Assembly: GCA_028829895.1 (NCBI GenBank)
Contig: CM054181.1
Coordinates: forward strand, 8,048,001 to 8,112,000
DNA length: 64,000 nt
Direction: 5' to 3'
From: Sinotaia quadrata
Taxonomy: Eukaryota > Mollusca > Gastropoda > Architaenioglossa > Viviparidae
The position numbers and the translations under genes are program-made. Under the pieces are notes generated by a model. It did not search any database, was not told where the DNA came from, and was given only the letters and a program-made list of their open reading frames with translations. This document shows, in pieces, positions 1 to 13,400 of the stretch (its first letter is position 1; each line of letters starts with the position of its first letter).

Positions 1-19
1 GATTTGGATCTACTTTGCT

Positions 20-215
20 GTGAACTTGTGGGCTTGGTCTAATTTTATAAACTCATGGGCTTGGTCAGATTTTGTTGTGAACTGCTGGATATGGTCACTG
101 TGCTGTGGACTGAACTCATGGGCTTGGTCAGATTTTGTTGTGAACTGCTGGGTATGGTCACTGCTGTGGACTGAACTCATGGGTTGGGTTTGGTCACACC
201 TTTTTGAACTCATAT
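20..215. repeat. Minisatellite, ~60-66-bp unit
   Basis: About three imperfect units are built from gaactcatgggcttggtcag, attttgttgtgaactgctgg and gtatggtcactgctgtggac. Both strands read open through the array, but the frames are short and repeat-driven. Confidence 0.8.
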
Positions 216-2100
216 GTTTAATCACATTTAATTGTATAGTGAATTTGGTCAGCATGCACTGAAGATGGCTTTCTCATGTCAGATACTGTATGCCTGTATG
301 GAAGGCGGGGGTAGGAGTAGAAGACAGCATATTCTGCTTTATTGGGTGGCATCGTTACAGGCTCTCTGTAGAATTGTCTAAATTTTTACTAAGTGGCTAA
401 ATTGCGAATTCTACAGCATTTAAATAGGAAAAGCAGACTACTTAAAGTGGCACTGTCCTATAACAGTACGTGTGGTGTATATGCATGGCTTTGGTTCTGA
501 GTCTCATCAGTTCATTGCTACAATCTACAAGCACTGCTCCTATAAAAGTTTAGCAAATATTCCAGCCATTATAGATCTCACAGACCAATCCTTAGTCAAG
601 AATTGTGCCTCGAATACCTAAATATCTTCTAAAAGACTTACAGTTATCTTGAACCTTTGCCTAGGTGAGATATTATTCAACCTAGTAATAACATTTTGTG
701 GAGTACAAATTGCAGAAGACGGAAACAGCATCTGTTACGATAGTAACTTCGAAAAGAACACTGGAAACAAAGCACTGTATTCACGACAGCACTGCATGCG
801 ATTGTTTCCCCTCTCACCATTATTATCTCTGTTCCTTGGCATGTACTCAACACAATACTTGCTCATATCATCAATTATATTCAATAAATAATCAATATCG
901 TGCACTGTTAATTTTTACTTTAAAAAGTAAGAAGTCATCCTGTCATTTGTAAGTATTGTTCCTAGCTATACTCAACAATAGCTAACAGACTATAATGACA
1001 TGCACTAGTAACATTAAGCTAAGTAATACACCAGTGTGTCATTTGTCAGCATTGCTTTATCCGTTTGTAATCGCCTCTCTTATCATAGCAAGTGGTCGTT
1101 ATTTGTTACGACAGTTTGGGACTCGTTCGGTCTGTCTGCTGTCTATATCTGTCTGAGTGCGACTGTGCCGTGTTATATACCCCTTTATCTAATGTACGTC
1201 CAGTCGCGTTATTTGTGGCTTGACTCACGATGCACGTTACCGGCACTCATCCACCAGTACGCCACAACGAGTTCTAAGCTGTACATCATAGAACCTTCAC
1301 CAAGGGACAGAAGTCAGTTTGAGTACGTGCATATCAGTGGGTAGATAAGGTCAGCTTGAAGAAAGTTCTTTAAGCTTTTGTCTTCAGTCCTTTCCTATCA
1401 CAAAGCCAGCTTCCTATGCAGTTGTATACTGCTAGTAGTTGATCTCCATTTACAGTCGAACTCTTCTCCCTTTACAGTCGAACTCTTCTGAAGCAGATCA
1501 CATAGTACTCACACATTGAAAAAAAGTCTGGATTTCAAGAATGATTTCTTCTTCTTCTTTACGATCACTTCTTTTCCCCACAGGAATTGCGTGGAAACTT
1601 TTCATCTTCTTGATGTTCTCAGTTTCTGTAGATTTCTTGTGGGGGCTTCCCCCTTACTCTGTTCTAGGAGGGTAGTAATGTTTATAAAAAAATGTGGAAG
1701 ATATATGGAATAGATACTAACTGAAAGCTTAAAAAATACAGGCTACAGACGACAAAATATTAGCAACGCGTTTTTACTTGGAGTTCTCTCCCTCATATGC
1801 TTATTTCATTAAACTCTGTACTTGTAAAATAAAGTTTAATCATCTCGATTTCCTACCCCTCCCACCCAGTTCCCAGTCAGTTTAGAAGATGCGGATCACT
1901 TTATTTTAAATGAGAGTACTGTACTGAAATTTGACGAGGGAAAGAAAAATCAGACCTACTTTACTGAATTCTTCTCTCAGCCCTTCCCCTATTTTTTATT
2001 TGTGGCATTTCATTTTTTATTTCAGCACTAAATAAAGGGACCCTAAGGCAGCTGTATTTAAATGGTTTCGCTTCAGCGTCCTCGTTATAATCAAGTTATA
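216..2100. other. Gene-free stretch, nothing recognised
   Basis: Short open frames only. I see no protein family, splice-bounded exon or transposon terminus in this stretch. Confidence 0.5.
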
Positions 2101-2120
2101 ACCAGAACTTGTAGTTTGAT

Positions 2121-2280
2121 AGAACTGGCTGTTTTGTGTCGTTGTGACTTTGCATCGTTAGCAGAACTGGCTGTTTTGTGTCGTTGTGACTTTGCATCGT
2201 TAGCAAACTGGCTGTTTTGTGTCATTGTGACTTTGCATCGTTAGCAAAACTGGCTGTCTTGTGTCGTTATGACCTTGCAC
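2121..2280. repeat. Minisatellite, 42-bp unit
   Basis: About 3.7 copies of a unit containing aactggctgttttgtgtcgt and tgtgactttgcatcgttagc, starting at 2121, 2163, about 2205 and 2246, with few differences. Confidence 0.9.
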
Positions 2281-2525
2281 CCAGTGGCGTAACTAACGGG
2301 GCTGGCAGCTACATCGTGCCTCGGGGCCCGGCCGACCAAGAATAATTTATAGCACACTCAGTCCGATCAGTTCGCTTTTGTGTAATAAAATAAATTTATG
2401 TAGTGCTAAAAATAGACAATTGTCAATGTAGCATTAATTGTAAATGTTTAGTTTCATTTGTGTCATCAAAATATCTTTATTTAATCACTTCGTAAGTTCG
2501 TAACTCGGCGTCTGGAACTTGATTA

Positions 2526-2727
2526 GCATCTGAATGAGGGAGAAAATAAGTAAGTGTAGCTAACGTTGTGTAGTATTAACATCTGAATGAGAGAGAAAAT
2601 AAGTAAGTGTAGCTAACGTTGTGCAGTATTAACATCTGAATGAGAGAGAAAATAAGTCAGTGTAGTTAACGTTGTGCAGTATTAACATCTGAATGAGAGA
2701 GAAGTGTAGCTAACGTTGTGCAGTATT
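2526..2727. repeat. Minisatellite, 53-bp unit
   Basis: About 3.7 copies of a unit with atctgaatgagagagaaaat, aagtaagtgtagctaacgtt and gtgcagtattaac. The last copy lacks an internal piece. Confidence 0.9.
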
Positions 2728-3183
2728 ACGTAATGCGTTCAAGTTCATTGTACAGAGCTAGACTATTTTTACTACACACTTTCCTGTTACGTCAGAGTGT
2801 TTACTGTTGTTCATATTCGGTTGTGGATTAAAAGTAAATATTTTGCAACTTATAATTAAAAGTATTTAAAAATAACAGGTGATTTACATATTTATTGGTT
2901 TGATACTGTGCTGCCCGCTATATCCATCGCTTTTAGAACGGGATGTTTTTATACACCTTATTTAGCGATGACGATGTACATATGCACTATATTTATTCTC
3001 TCTAAATTCCGTATTCTTGGCAGAGATAACTATGACTACTTACTGTGTTGTGACGTAATATGAAATAAATTATTTATTGTAAGTTGCAATGACAAGCTTA
3101 ATTTAACATTTGAAATTAAAAAAAAAAAAAAAAATGTTTAATCAAAATATTTTAAATTTTACAGCAGCTTCAAGTCACTAACA

Positions 3184-3402
3184 ACATATAAAGTTCCCAA
3201 GATGTCATATCAACACCCAAGTCACAAATCATATAAAGTTCCCAAGATGTCATATCAACACCCAAGTCACAAATCATATAAAGTTCCCAAGATGTCATAT
3301 CAACACCCAAGTCACAAATCATATAAAGTTCCCAAGATGTCATATCAACACCCAAGTCACAAATCATATAAAGTTCCCAAGATATATCAACACCCAAGTG
3401 GA
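3184..3402. repeat. Minisatellite, 45-bp unit open on both strands
   Basis: Nearly five near-identical copies of a 45-base unit. Since 45 is a multiple of three, both strands stay open as 15-residue repeats (plus strand MSYQHPSHKSYKVPK). No promoter, splice context or homologous protein supports expression, so it is called a minisatellite. Confidence 0.9.
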
Positions 3403-3464
3403 GCAACAAAACGTAAAAAGAAAACGTGAGGAGATGTAAAGCTTAACGAAACTACAAAAAATAG

Positions 3465-3663
3465 ATGTGTTCTATATAAGTCAATTTGTTCTATATAAGC
3501 CAACACCAAGTCAAAGTCAATTGTTCTATATAAGTCAACACCAAGTCAAAGTCAATTGTTCTATATAAGCCAACACCAAGTCAAAGTCAATTGTTCTATA
3601 TAAGCCAACACCAAGTCAAAGTCAATTGTTCTATATAAGCCAACACCTATGCAAAGTCAATTT
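3465..3663. repeat. Minisatellite, 35-bp unit
   Basis: Five to six copies of a unit containing ttgttctatataagccaaca and ccaagtcaaagtcaa, starting near 3486 and every 35 bases after. Confidence 0.9.
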
Positions 3664-3756
3664 GCGCCTTCTGAGCTGAAAAATCGACCGAGTCAAGATG
3701 GTTGTAACGCAGCAGGTCGAACACAAGATACTAGCGTTAATGAAGGACATGTTGAA

Positions 3757-3856
3757 TCTCAGCCATAGGAAGGATGTAGTGCTAATTGTACTGTTACAAA
3801 TTCAATCTCAGCCATAGGAAGGATGTAGTGCTAATTGTGCTGTTACAAATTCAATC
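3757..3856. repeat. ~50-bp direct duplication
   Basis: Two adjacent copies of a segment with aatctcagccataggaagga, tgtagtgctaattgt and ctgttacaaattc. Confidence 0.85.
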
Positions 3857-4629
3857 GAAGCGTTTGATTCCAAATTGTTGAAATTAAAAATGTTGAAACT
3901 GCAAACAATTGGAGGATATTCCAGTTGAAACCGAAGACATTAGCAGCATAGTGATTTTAAATCAGTTCCCAACTGAGAGCAAACGATCTCACTACGTCTA
4001 TCTATTCGCGTTTTCGAATCCTAGTAGGCCTATGTACATTTTATTCTGATTTCGCTGCGATCATTTTCGTTTAGACCATCATAAAAATTACTTATATTTT
4101 TGTGGCCAAACTTTGAGCCATTGTGGTTGATAATGAAAGAGAGGTTATTGTACTTTAGTCTTTTAGAAATTATGGACACATCACCTTAAATAACTTTTCA
4201 GGATAAGATTATTAAACGATAGATCTGTTATAGAGACATCAGGGCAGTACAGATTGCAGACATTAGCAGTAGATACAATAAACTAAATGACTACAATGAT
4301 TGATATGTGCCTCTGCACTCAGAAAACAAGATCTCCATACTACTACTACTAATAAACAACATTGTTGTTTCGAAAGTGTTTAGCAGTCAATTTGCAACAT
4401 ATCTTCTCACATTTTGCTGCTGTGTGGTTGTGGATTTAGTCAGACTTAAAAGGTAACAGTGTAATTTTTATGAAACGAAAATACGGTTACTGATATGATA
4501 AGTCACAAAGAAACAAACAAAAGCATGGACTTAGTATAATTTCTATCACCTCTCTTCATCTCAAAACAAATTGCCTTTTTCTCAACCTTCAGAAATCTTT
4601 TCTTGTATGACTTACTTTATCGACAGTCC

Positions 4630-4633
<4 letters not shown>

Positions 4634-4725
<92 letters not shown>

Positions 4726-4735
4726 GAGAGAGAGA
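4634..4735. repeat. (GA)n microsatellite
   Basis: About 100 bases of nearly pure GA dinucleotide. It produces spurious Arg-Glu and Ser-Leu open frames. Confidence 0.97.
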
Positions 4736-4787
4736 GTTGGGTTTGGAAATAGTTGATTCCTTGTCCCGTTATTGAGACCTGCATAAT

Positions 4788-5100
4788 ATAGACCTGTGGT
4801 TTTCTCAGCCTTCCCACTGAGAGTACACAAAGACCTGTGGCTTTCTCAGCCTTCCCACTGAGAGTGCACAAAGACCTGTGGCTTTCTCAGCCTTCCCACT
4901 GAGAGTGCACAAAGACCTGTGGCTTTCTCAGCCTTCCCATTGAGAGTACACAAAGACCTGTGGCTTTCTCAGCCTTCCCACTGAGAGTACACAAAGACCT
5001 GTGGCTTTCTCAGCCTTCCCACTGAGAGTACACAAAGACCTGTGGCTTTCTCAGCCTTCCCACTGAGAGTACACAAAGACCTGTGGCTTTCTCAGCAGTC
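4788..5100. repeat. Minisatellite, 41-bp unit
   Basis: About eight copies of a unit with agacctgtggctttctcagc and cttcccactgagagtacaca, at 4790, 4831, 4872, 4913, 4954, 4995, 5036 and 5077. The copies are almost identical, so the array is young. Confidence 0.93.
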
Positions 5101-6499
5101 GCACCAACAATCTGCAAAAACAATCGCTATTGCGCATGACATACATCCCCACCCCAGCAAGATCGCATGGCTTGCCTGTTCTCAAACTGGGCCTAGTACA
5201 AGAAATATCGGTGAACACGTCCGACCTCCGGCCCAACCTTATTAACTATTACTTTCGTAGGAGTAACTACTGGCTTAATTAAGTCAGTTTTTAAAACAGT
5301 GCGAAGCCAACACTACAGTGACCTCTTCTCGCAACCAGGCCTAGCTATTTTCTTGGTGTAGTCATCGTCACTCTTTTGGGGGGGGGGGAGGTGAGTGAGT
5401 TGTTGAGGGAGGGAGGGCGTGAGTATGGGCAGCCTTGTGATTGAAAACGCTGCTCGTCCGTGCTTCGACACTGGCACTGTTTCTCAGTTTTTAAAAGAAT
5501 GTTTACATACTCGGGAGCATATTTTCCCTATGTACAGGTTGCCACTTGTATATATATATCTCAACGAAGGCCTTTCACACTTCATTACGCAAGCCAGTGT
5601 GTGTGTGTGCGAGCGAGTTGGTGTATGTGGCAGAGTCGTCAGTCAGTCATAGACAGTATCGACTGATGATGAAATACCGAGGAAAACGTTTGCCGTGGTA
5701 AATAGCCGGCATACTAATATGGTGACATGCGGCTACGAGCTAAAATAGTTCTTTAACTGATCAGCACTATGACTCATGAATTTTTAGTGGTGCCTCTCGG
5801 AACAAGCCACTTTGGTCAAAACTTTCCCAAAGAGCTGTGCACTTGTGAACCATGCACTTTACTTTTCTTTGCTGGGATTATTACTAGTAGTATTTTTCAA
5901 CAAAGATCAGAATTCTTCAGTCAAATTCTGGCAATTGCAAATACTTCGAGTGGCATCACCTGGTTCAATCTACACTGTGTTGTCAAATGCATACACTGCG
6001 GTGTTCACTGGTCAGCGATGACGTAATGGCGTACTAATACAACGGCATAGTTTGATTTTGTTTTAACCGACTACCTAGTGTGCTATGCTTTTCAGGTGTT
6101 TGTATAACAGAATTTTAAGCCTGGCTGTACAAGTGGGCTGTGCATTCAGTGTGCTATTTCTGTACTGACGCCTACAAGGGTATTAACTCTGCATGAATTA
6201 AGAGTTAGCATATCAGGGAGGATTTTGGAATAGCATTCATTAAAAATAGCACCTCGGTACTACTAAAAAAAGAAACAGTCTTTGAGAATGAGGCCCATGA
6301 AATAATTATAAAAAAAAAAAAAGAAAAAAAAAAAAAAAGAAAAGAAATGTAAAGTCTTACAGGAATTTTTTTTATCATTTAAAAAAAAAATAAAAACTCG
6401 CGCCCGGCCAGCGTCATAGTTAAGCAGAATTACACGGATTTGTTGGTAAATGGTAAGTAATTCACGAAACCCTATAATCAAACCAATAGGATGACAAAG
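5101..6499. other. Gene-free stretch, nothing recognised
   Basis: Short open frames only. There is a poly-G run near 5379-5390 and A-rich runs at 6310-6390. No coding exon is supported. Confidence 0.5.
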
Positions 6500-7370
6500 T
6501 TTGGCCACAAATATTGAACTCAGATTTCAATATTTCACATAAGTATGCCATTTTATGTAACTGGCTAGGAATACCATTTATTCATTAATTTGTAAACATA
6601 TCCTTCCATTATTAGCTCCAGACAGGCTGGATAATTTCAAACATAAATTAAGCAATTTACTGCTATGTCAAACTTTTTACTAATTTCTGTTTAGCATATT
6701 TCATTGTGCCAAATAATGAAATTTTGCATTGTCACCTTTCAGTTTCATTACCATAAACAATAATGCATTATCTGTAATGGCATTGCCATGTCCAGTGTAA
6801 AGCTTTGCAATAATCTCCAATTTATATTAAGTTTATATTAGAAGTGTTAATGTTTCATTATGTGTATTAACATTGCTTATGAATTTACATCCTGCATTTT
6901 GTATATATGCCTGTTATACTGCTTGTCTAGAACATGTAATACTGCAACCAGTCAGTTCACCTGTATAAAGTGCCTATTACAGCAGTGCCAAGAATACATG
7001 TAGTCTTACACTATGTTCGGGATGTGTAATGTGATATTTTGTCATGTCAGTTTGCATAGTATATTTATAGTGTTGTCATATATAGCAGGTTCAACACTGG
7101 TTTAAAATCATGTCAACACAACAAACAATTTTTTTTTTTTTAAGAAAGAAAAAAGAAAAAAAACTGTGGCTCATTTCTCAAGTTTTTATTTCATTTCTGC
7201 TTGATCTGCATTATTTCCAGACAGGCAAAAAGCAGCATAACATCTTATGGATCAGGTAATGAATGAAATCCACTAACAAAACATAACCATAACGTCACAG
7301 CAGATAAAAGTATTGCCCGGTTTCATTTTTATTTATTTTATATTCTGACCCTGGAACTTTTATGTACGAT

Positions 7371-7412
<42 letters not shown>

Positions 7413-10400
7413 TTGTATTTATACATATATCAATATATATCTATATATAAAATAAACATCACATGTCGTAACGTGCCAGAGACACCGCTTTAGCACAATA
7501 ACCATGAGTACTGATGAATACTTTCCAGACCAGAACAGGTTACTGGTGAGAATCTATGCAAATCTATCACGTGATGAACAAACAGTAATTATGAAAACAA
7601 TTTCTGTTATAACAAAATGCAACCATGAATCACTCGGATGTCAACATTGGTAGGGGGAGGTAGGGGGGAACCAAAACCAACAATTAATGAAAGTATGAAT
7701 GTTGCCTTAATTATTATAATGATGAATGTACATTTTAAAATGTCTGAATTATTATATCCATAAATATACACAATTTAAAAAGCTTTAATTATTTTAATGA
7801 TAAATATACAATTTAAACAAAGGCACCAATTATATCAATAATCATGACAACTAAAGTTACAAATTTGAACAAAAATAAGTGATTTTGATATTTTCTTTGT
7901 GTATATATATGGGTGTAACTCTCAAATGTCATGTTCATGTCAGAAAAGATTTTATTTGTTTATTTATAGTGTTTGAGTGAATTTTTCATGGTGGGGAGGG
8001 GCAGTATTTCATTTTAATAGGAGGTACATGTAGTATGATTTATCAAAAGAATAATACATGTTTGCAAAAATAAGGAAATTAACTAATCAAACATTGAACC
8101 TACACTAATAAAAAATACTAAATGTGTGATGGCGTTTGGGAGGCACATATACATGCTTTTAAGTGAGAGTGATCTGGCCTGAGTAGTAGCAACAGCTGTA
8201 CAAAATGTGAGATTAAAAGTTGAAGTTAGTATTTATAAAAAAAACACCACCTGTGATTTATAATTCCAGCCATTTCTGATTAATCTAGTAAATCAAGAGC
8301 ACAAAAGAACAAAATGTATTTTAATATTTATTTGTTTTTATTTATTATTTTTATTTAAAAATTGTTCAATAGTATTCAGATGGAGAGAGAACTGCTAATA
8401 CATGCAGTTCAGTATTTATTTAACATTTTTCTACTGTCCATCATTCTTATGAATTTCATGTGAGCAGAGTAAAACATAGGCAATAGCAACACAAAAGAAC
8501 TCACAATGTACATACTACTGATGCAAAATTCTAATGATACACATGTACACAACTCAAAATAAGCAGGTACATGTATGCCCCAAAACTATGGCTGAACACA
8601 GAGTGATATGCAGTATTTCAAGAATCATTATTCATGCAATCATTCAAGGATTCACACAATTTTTAAAAATTTATTTACAAAATATGTTTATAACAATGTT
8701 TTGTTTCTTTTCTTTTATAAAATGTCATCGTGATCAATATTAGTATGTACACTTCATCTGTTATTCTGAAGAGTTAGCTGAAGTTATTTTATCCTTTCCT
8801 CTAAAATCACAAATACTAAAAAATAACCCAAAAGAAAATTGCAAGTTCATTTAAGCACAGAAGTGCAACTCTGAAAAATAGAAGTAAAGATTAACACCCC
8901 TCATCAACTCCAACAAATCAGGTAAACGCTATGAATGCTTTATTTGCTTGTTCATTTCTTTAGCCATCAGCTCTGAGCACAAAGGAATCATTAGCCTGAG
9001 AAGGAAAGTTTCAGCAAAGGCTGAACAAGGAAAAGTCTTGCCATTGCCAGTTTTTAAAAAAAAAAAAGAGAGGAGGAAAAATAAGAAAAATAATTTTAAA
9101 AATGATTGCTGATTCATTAATTAACACTAGTTACTTAGAAAATACAAGGATGCTGTAGAAAAACTTACAAATGTAGTTTGCTTTGCCTTAAGCAAAACTT
9201 CAAATAGTTAACAGTGAAAAAACTAGCCATCTCACTTGAATTAGTTATATGCTCTACCTACTTATAAACAATAAATTACTGTGAATGGGGAAAACGAATG
9301 ACAAAAGAGTAATCAAACACATAATGCAAGTTGTGAATGGCTTTTCTCTTGTAGTTGTACATAATTTTCAATGTATTAAAACTATCCCCCATCTCATATC
9401 CCTAAGCACCACCAAAGGAGAAAAAAACATAGATAATTTAACAGTTAGTAGTCTTCTTGAATAAATCTATACAACCTCATTACCTTGACTGGAAAAGAAA
9501 TAAAGATCACTTTAACTGTGGAAACCTATTTATTAGTAGAGAGGACGAGTGAAGATGAGTTGTCAGAGTTGGGTGAGAGATATTTTAGTACACACCAAAA
9601 TTATAGGCAGAGCTCAAACTGAAGTTTAAAACTACTAATAAAAGTAAAATAGACTTGCATACTGAATACAATGTATGTTAAAAGTGAAAGTATCAATATA
9701 ATGAATATTATTTGTGCGCATCTCTTCACCAAACAATATATATATCATTATCAATTAAATCTAAAAAGAAAAATAAACGAAAATTATCACAATTATACAA
9801 TAAAGTGCCTAAAGCAATAAACCTATACAAAAATTTTTTAAATAAAAAAACTGTACAAATACATTTATATTTTATAGTATACATTAACAGTATTTACTGT
9901 AAACTTATATAAGGTGACATTTATTATTTAAAATTGTTGTTACAACTGTAAAAAAAAAAAAAAGGGGGAAATTTTAATCAATGTTTTATAAATATTTAAT
10001 GTGTAATTGGACAGAGAATTTTCAGTCTCTAGCTGAATATTTCATTTAAAGTAAAAACGCACACAAGAAGCATACAATGATACATCATCATGCACACGCA
10101 TCATTGGAGCATGCCTTCTGTCAGAATACCAGCTAAATTCCAGTTACATCAGAGTTGCTCTTTGTTGCTTTACATCATTTCCTGTATTACTATTAGTATA
10201 ACTTAAATCATTCTGCAGTTCCTAAGTGATCTGCAGTAAAGGAAATCCTGATAAAGAACAGCTGTATATTATAATGATCAAGTTGCTCTTAAGGGGCACA
10301 AATTGATAATTCCAGCAAACTGGTAAGGTGACATCAGAACAATTTATTAAAAATTTTAATTACCATCTAATTAGGTAGCAGAGAGAAAGGTGCCTATCAT

Positions 10401-13400
10401 TCATGTAGCATAGCATTTTGGGAAAGGAATATTTTCTTATTTGACAGTTTTCTTGTAAAAAAAAAAAAAAAAGAAAGAAGAAAGAAATAGATGTAAATAC
10501 CCAGCCCGGCACAAACAAAATGATTTTGAAGTTAAATCAGCTGGTGGAGTTAGTTGTAATACTAACAGTACTGGTAGCGAATAGTTCATTGGTTTATATT
10601 GATGTGCTGTGGAATAGCTAAGGAGGTACTAATTCATAATTTTCACTAATTTATTAGCAAGTACAAATATCTATTTGTTATATATGTCAGTTATTTTTCC
10701 AGAGATTTGAAATTTTGCACTGCAATAAAATATAAATTAAAAAATACCACTTATTTAGTGTTATCCCAATCAGTAAATATCACGGTTACTATGGAGAGTT
10801 AAAAAAAAACCTGTAACAGTGACACTGACATTAGCTGAATACAAAGAAATAGCTTCTTAAGACCAGTTTTTAAAAAATGAACAAACATTTAGCAAAATAT
10901 CATTAAATTCAAGTTTTGAGGTAAAACTGCAATATTTTGTTTTTTTACAAAGTAGCAAAAGTAGTGTTGTTAAATTTTCATCAGTAGACTTTTCCTACAG
11001 CCAAATATTGAAATATAATAAAAAGCACCCTCGTTTAAACAATACATAAATAAAAATAAAGCACTATGCAAACTCATAAAGAGTAATGATTCCAATAAAC
11101 AAACTGTAATACCAACTATAACAAATCAAAGCTTTGACACAATTTTATTCTCAATGCATCAACAAGAATGTATTAATGCATGATTTTTCATTTACACAAT
11201 TCCTATAGCCTTTATAGGTAACAATATATTTCCAACTTTCTAAGGCATGTTTTTAAAATCCTCATTCTCAAACTACAAAAGTACCATTCAACAGACTACC
11301 AAAGGCATGCCTTCAACTTCAAGATATCAATAAACAAAACACTACCGAAGGCATAATTTTAAATTTACAAACTTCCAAAGATAATAATAATCTCCAAGGC
11401 AGCCTTTAAACTCTTCATCATTTCTGAAGATATCAACAAGACTAAAAAAGGCATGCCTTTAATTTAAACTCGTATTCACAAAGATAACAATCAACAAAAC
11501 TCTACCAAGGCATGCCTTTACATTCATATCACAGATTTAACAATGCCATTGCCAAGGCAACTGTAGATAAACTGGAAAACTATACCTAAAATGCACAATA
11601 CAGGAAAAGAATTTGGTTTCAGGGCTAGTGTCTGGTGTAGGTTGAATAGTTAGTGAGCATGTGGGATGAATAGAAGACAAAAATGATTTAATTATATTTT
11701 GATTAACAAAAACAATGACAAACAGGATCATATATTACATCTGATTTAATAGCATTAGACATATAGACTAACTCCAGGAAGAAAGCAAAACATCAAGTCC
11801 CAATCCCCCCAAATTATTTTTAAAAAATCAATCCCAATTATCTTTGGTATAGAGTACCTACATAATAAAAAATATAATATCTTATTACATTAGCCCTCTG
11901 AGCTTGAAATGAGAAAAACAGAAACCCCAGAGAATGATTTCTTCAATAGCTTTTGTCAACAAAAAAAATAATGTTTATCTACATATTGTTCATTTAGCCC
12001 TTCATTGTCATGAACAATTAGCAACATTTAGATATGTGTGTCTGCACCTTAATTATCACTATCAGGGAGATATTCTTTCAAACTGACCTTATCTATCTTC
12101 CCACCCACTCCCCTCAAGCTATATTCTATTAGTTGAATCAGACTGGTGTTAGTAATACAAACCCTGAAAATGTCCCATAGGGGCCAGTGGATTGAATGTT
12201 TAAAAATCTGACAATGAAGGAGAAAAGCCTAAATGGAGGAAGAGACACCATACAAATGCATGTTACTGTATGCACACTTTTAAATATTAGTGTTGTTCAC
12301 ACAACCAATCTACCTGATCTTTAATAATGTTCACATTTTCAATCTTGTTAAAATTTAATCATGCTACCCACCCTACCCTCCAAGCAGCACACAATACTTT
12401 GCATGCAGATTTTGATGAATTTGATTTACAAGCACTTATGATACAGAAGTTGCAACTAATGATTTTGAAGTTGCATCCATGAGGAATTGCTGCAAAGTGA
12501 ATACAGTTGGTTGTAAACTATACAATATATATATTTCATGAAACTACATTCTGAACAAATAATATAAATATTAACAAAGTTTGGGTTGTTCTTTTTTTTA
12601 AAAGTATGATTGGTGTGATCTGAATAGTATGGTGATTGATGTCAGAAAGATGTTAAGTGAGGTAACAGCTTAAATCTGATGAAATAATCTAAAAGGATAA
12701 AAATTACAGCAGACTCACCACACCATTATTACTAATACTAGTCTTTGATTCTAATTTCCTCCTTTCAAATGGATCGTTTAAAGTAGAAAAAAATTAATGC
12801 AAGATCAAATCATGAGACAGAATGTTAACATTTCAAGTTATGGTATGCATCATCAAAAGCAGCTCTCAAAACAAGAGTTCTAAACTCTAGCCTAAGTAAA
12901 TTGCTCATTTAGCATACATTTTCCAAGATAAATTGTACATAAATTTATAAAGTTTGAACAGAAAATAGCCAGGAAGCACACTATACCCTTTCATAAATCA
13001 CATTTTAGCCAGAAGTACTGCTAAGAAACAAACACATGAGAGTCTGAAGGTCTCAAAATGCTGGTTTGATTCTGGATATAACAAACTATACAGCATTTTG
13101 GTGACCTCTTCAAAGAATGTAATTAAATGAAAACTGTTGGATGTTTGTCCTGTTTATAATGTAATCATTCATGCTGATTCCTAACTCAAACTCAGACAAC
13201 TACTAGACAAGTGCTGCTTATCACGCAAAAAGAGGAATAAATTGACCATGTTCACAATTTGTGACCAAAGAGAACTCTGCTTTTGACAGAATAGACAATA
13301 GGAAATATTTCTTTTTCAGTGGACCCTCAGATAACATTGTGATTGCATGACATTTCACATAAACTCAGAACTTCCAAAGATATGTGCATTCACATAAATT

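Noticed and set aside
2282..2293. CAGTGGCGTAAC, like a terminus of some DNA transposons
   Set aside because: No inverted partner was found within reach, so no element could be bounded.
4571..4871. Open frames of alternating Arg-Glu or Ser-Leu
   Set aside because: Direct translation of the (GA)n tract; no gene evidence.
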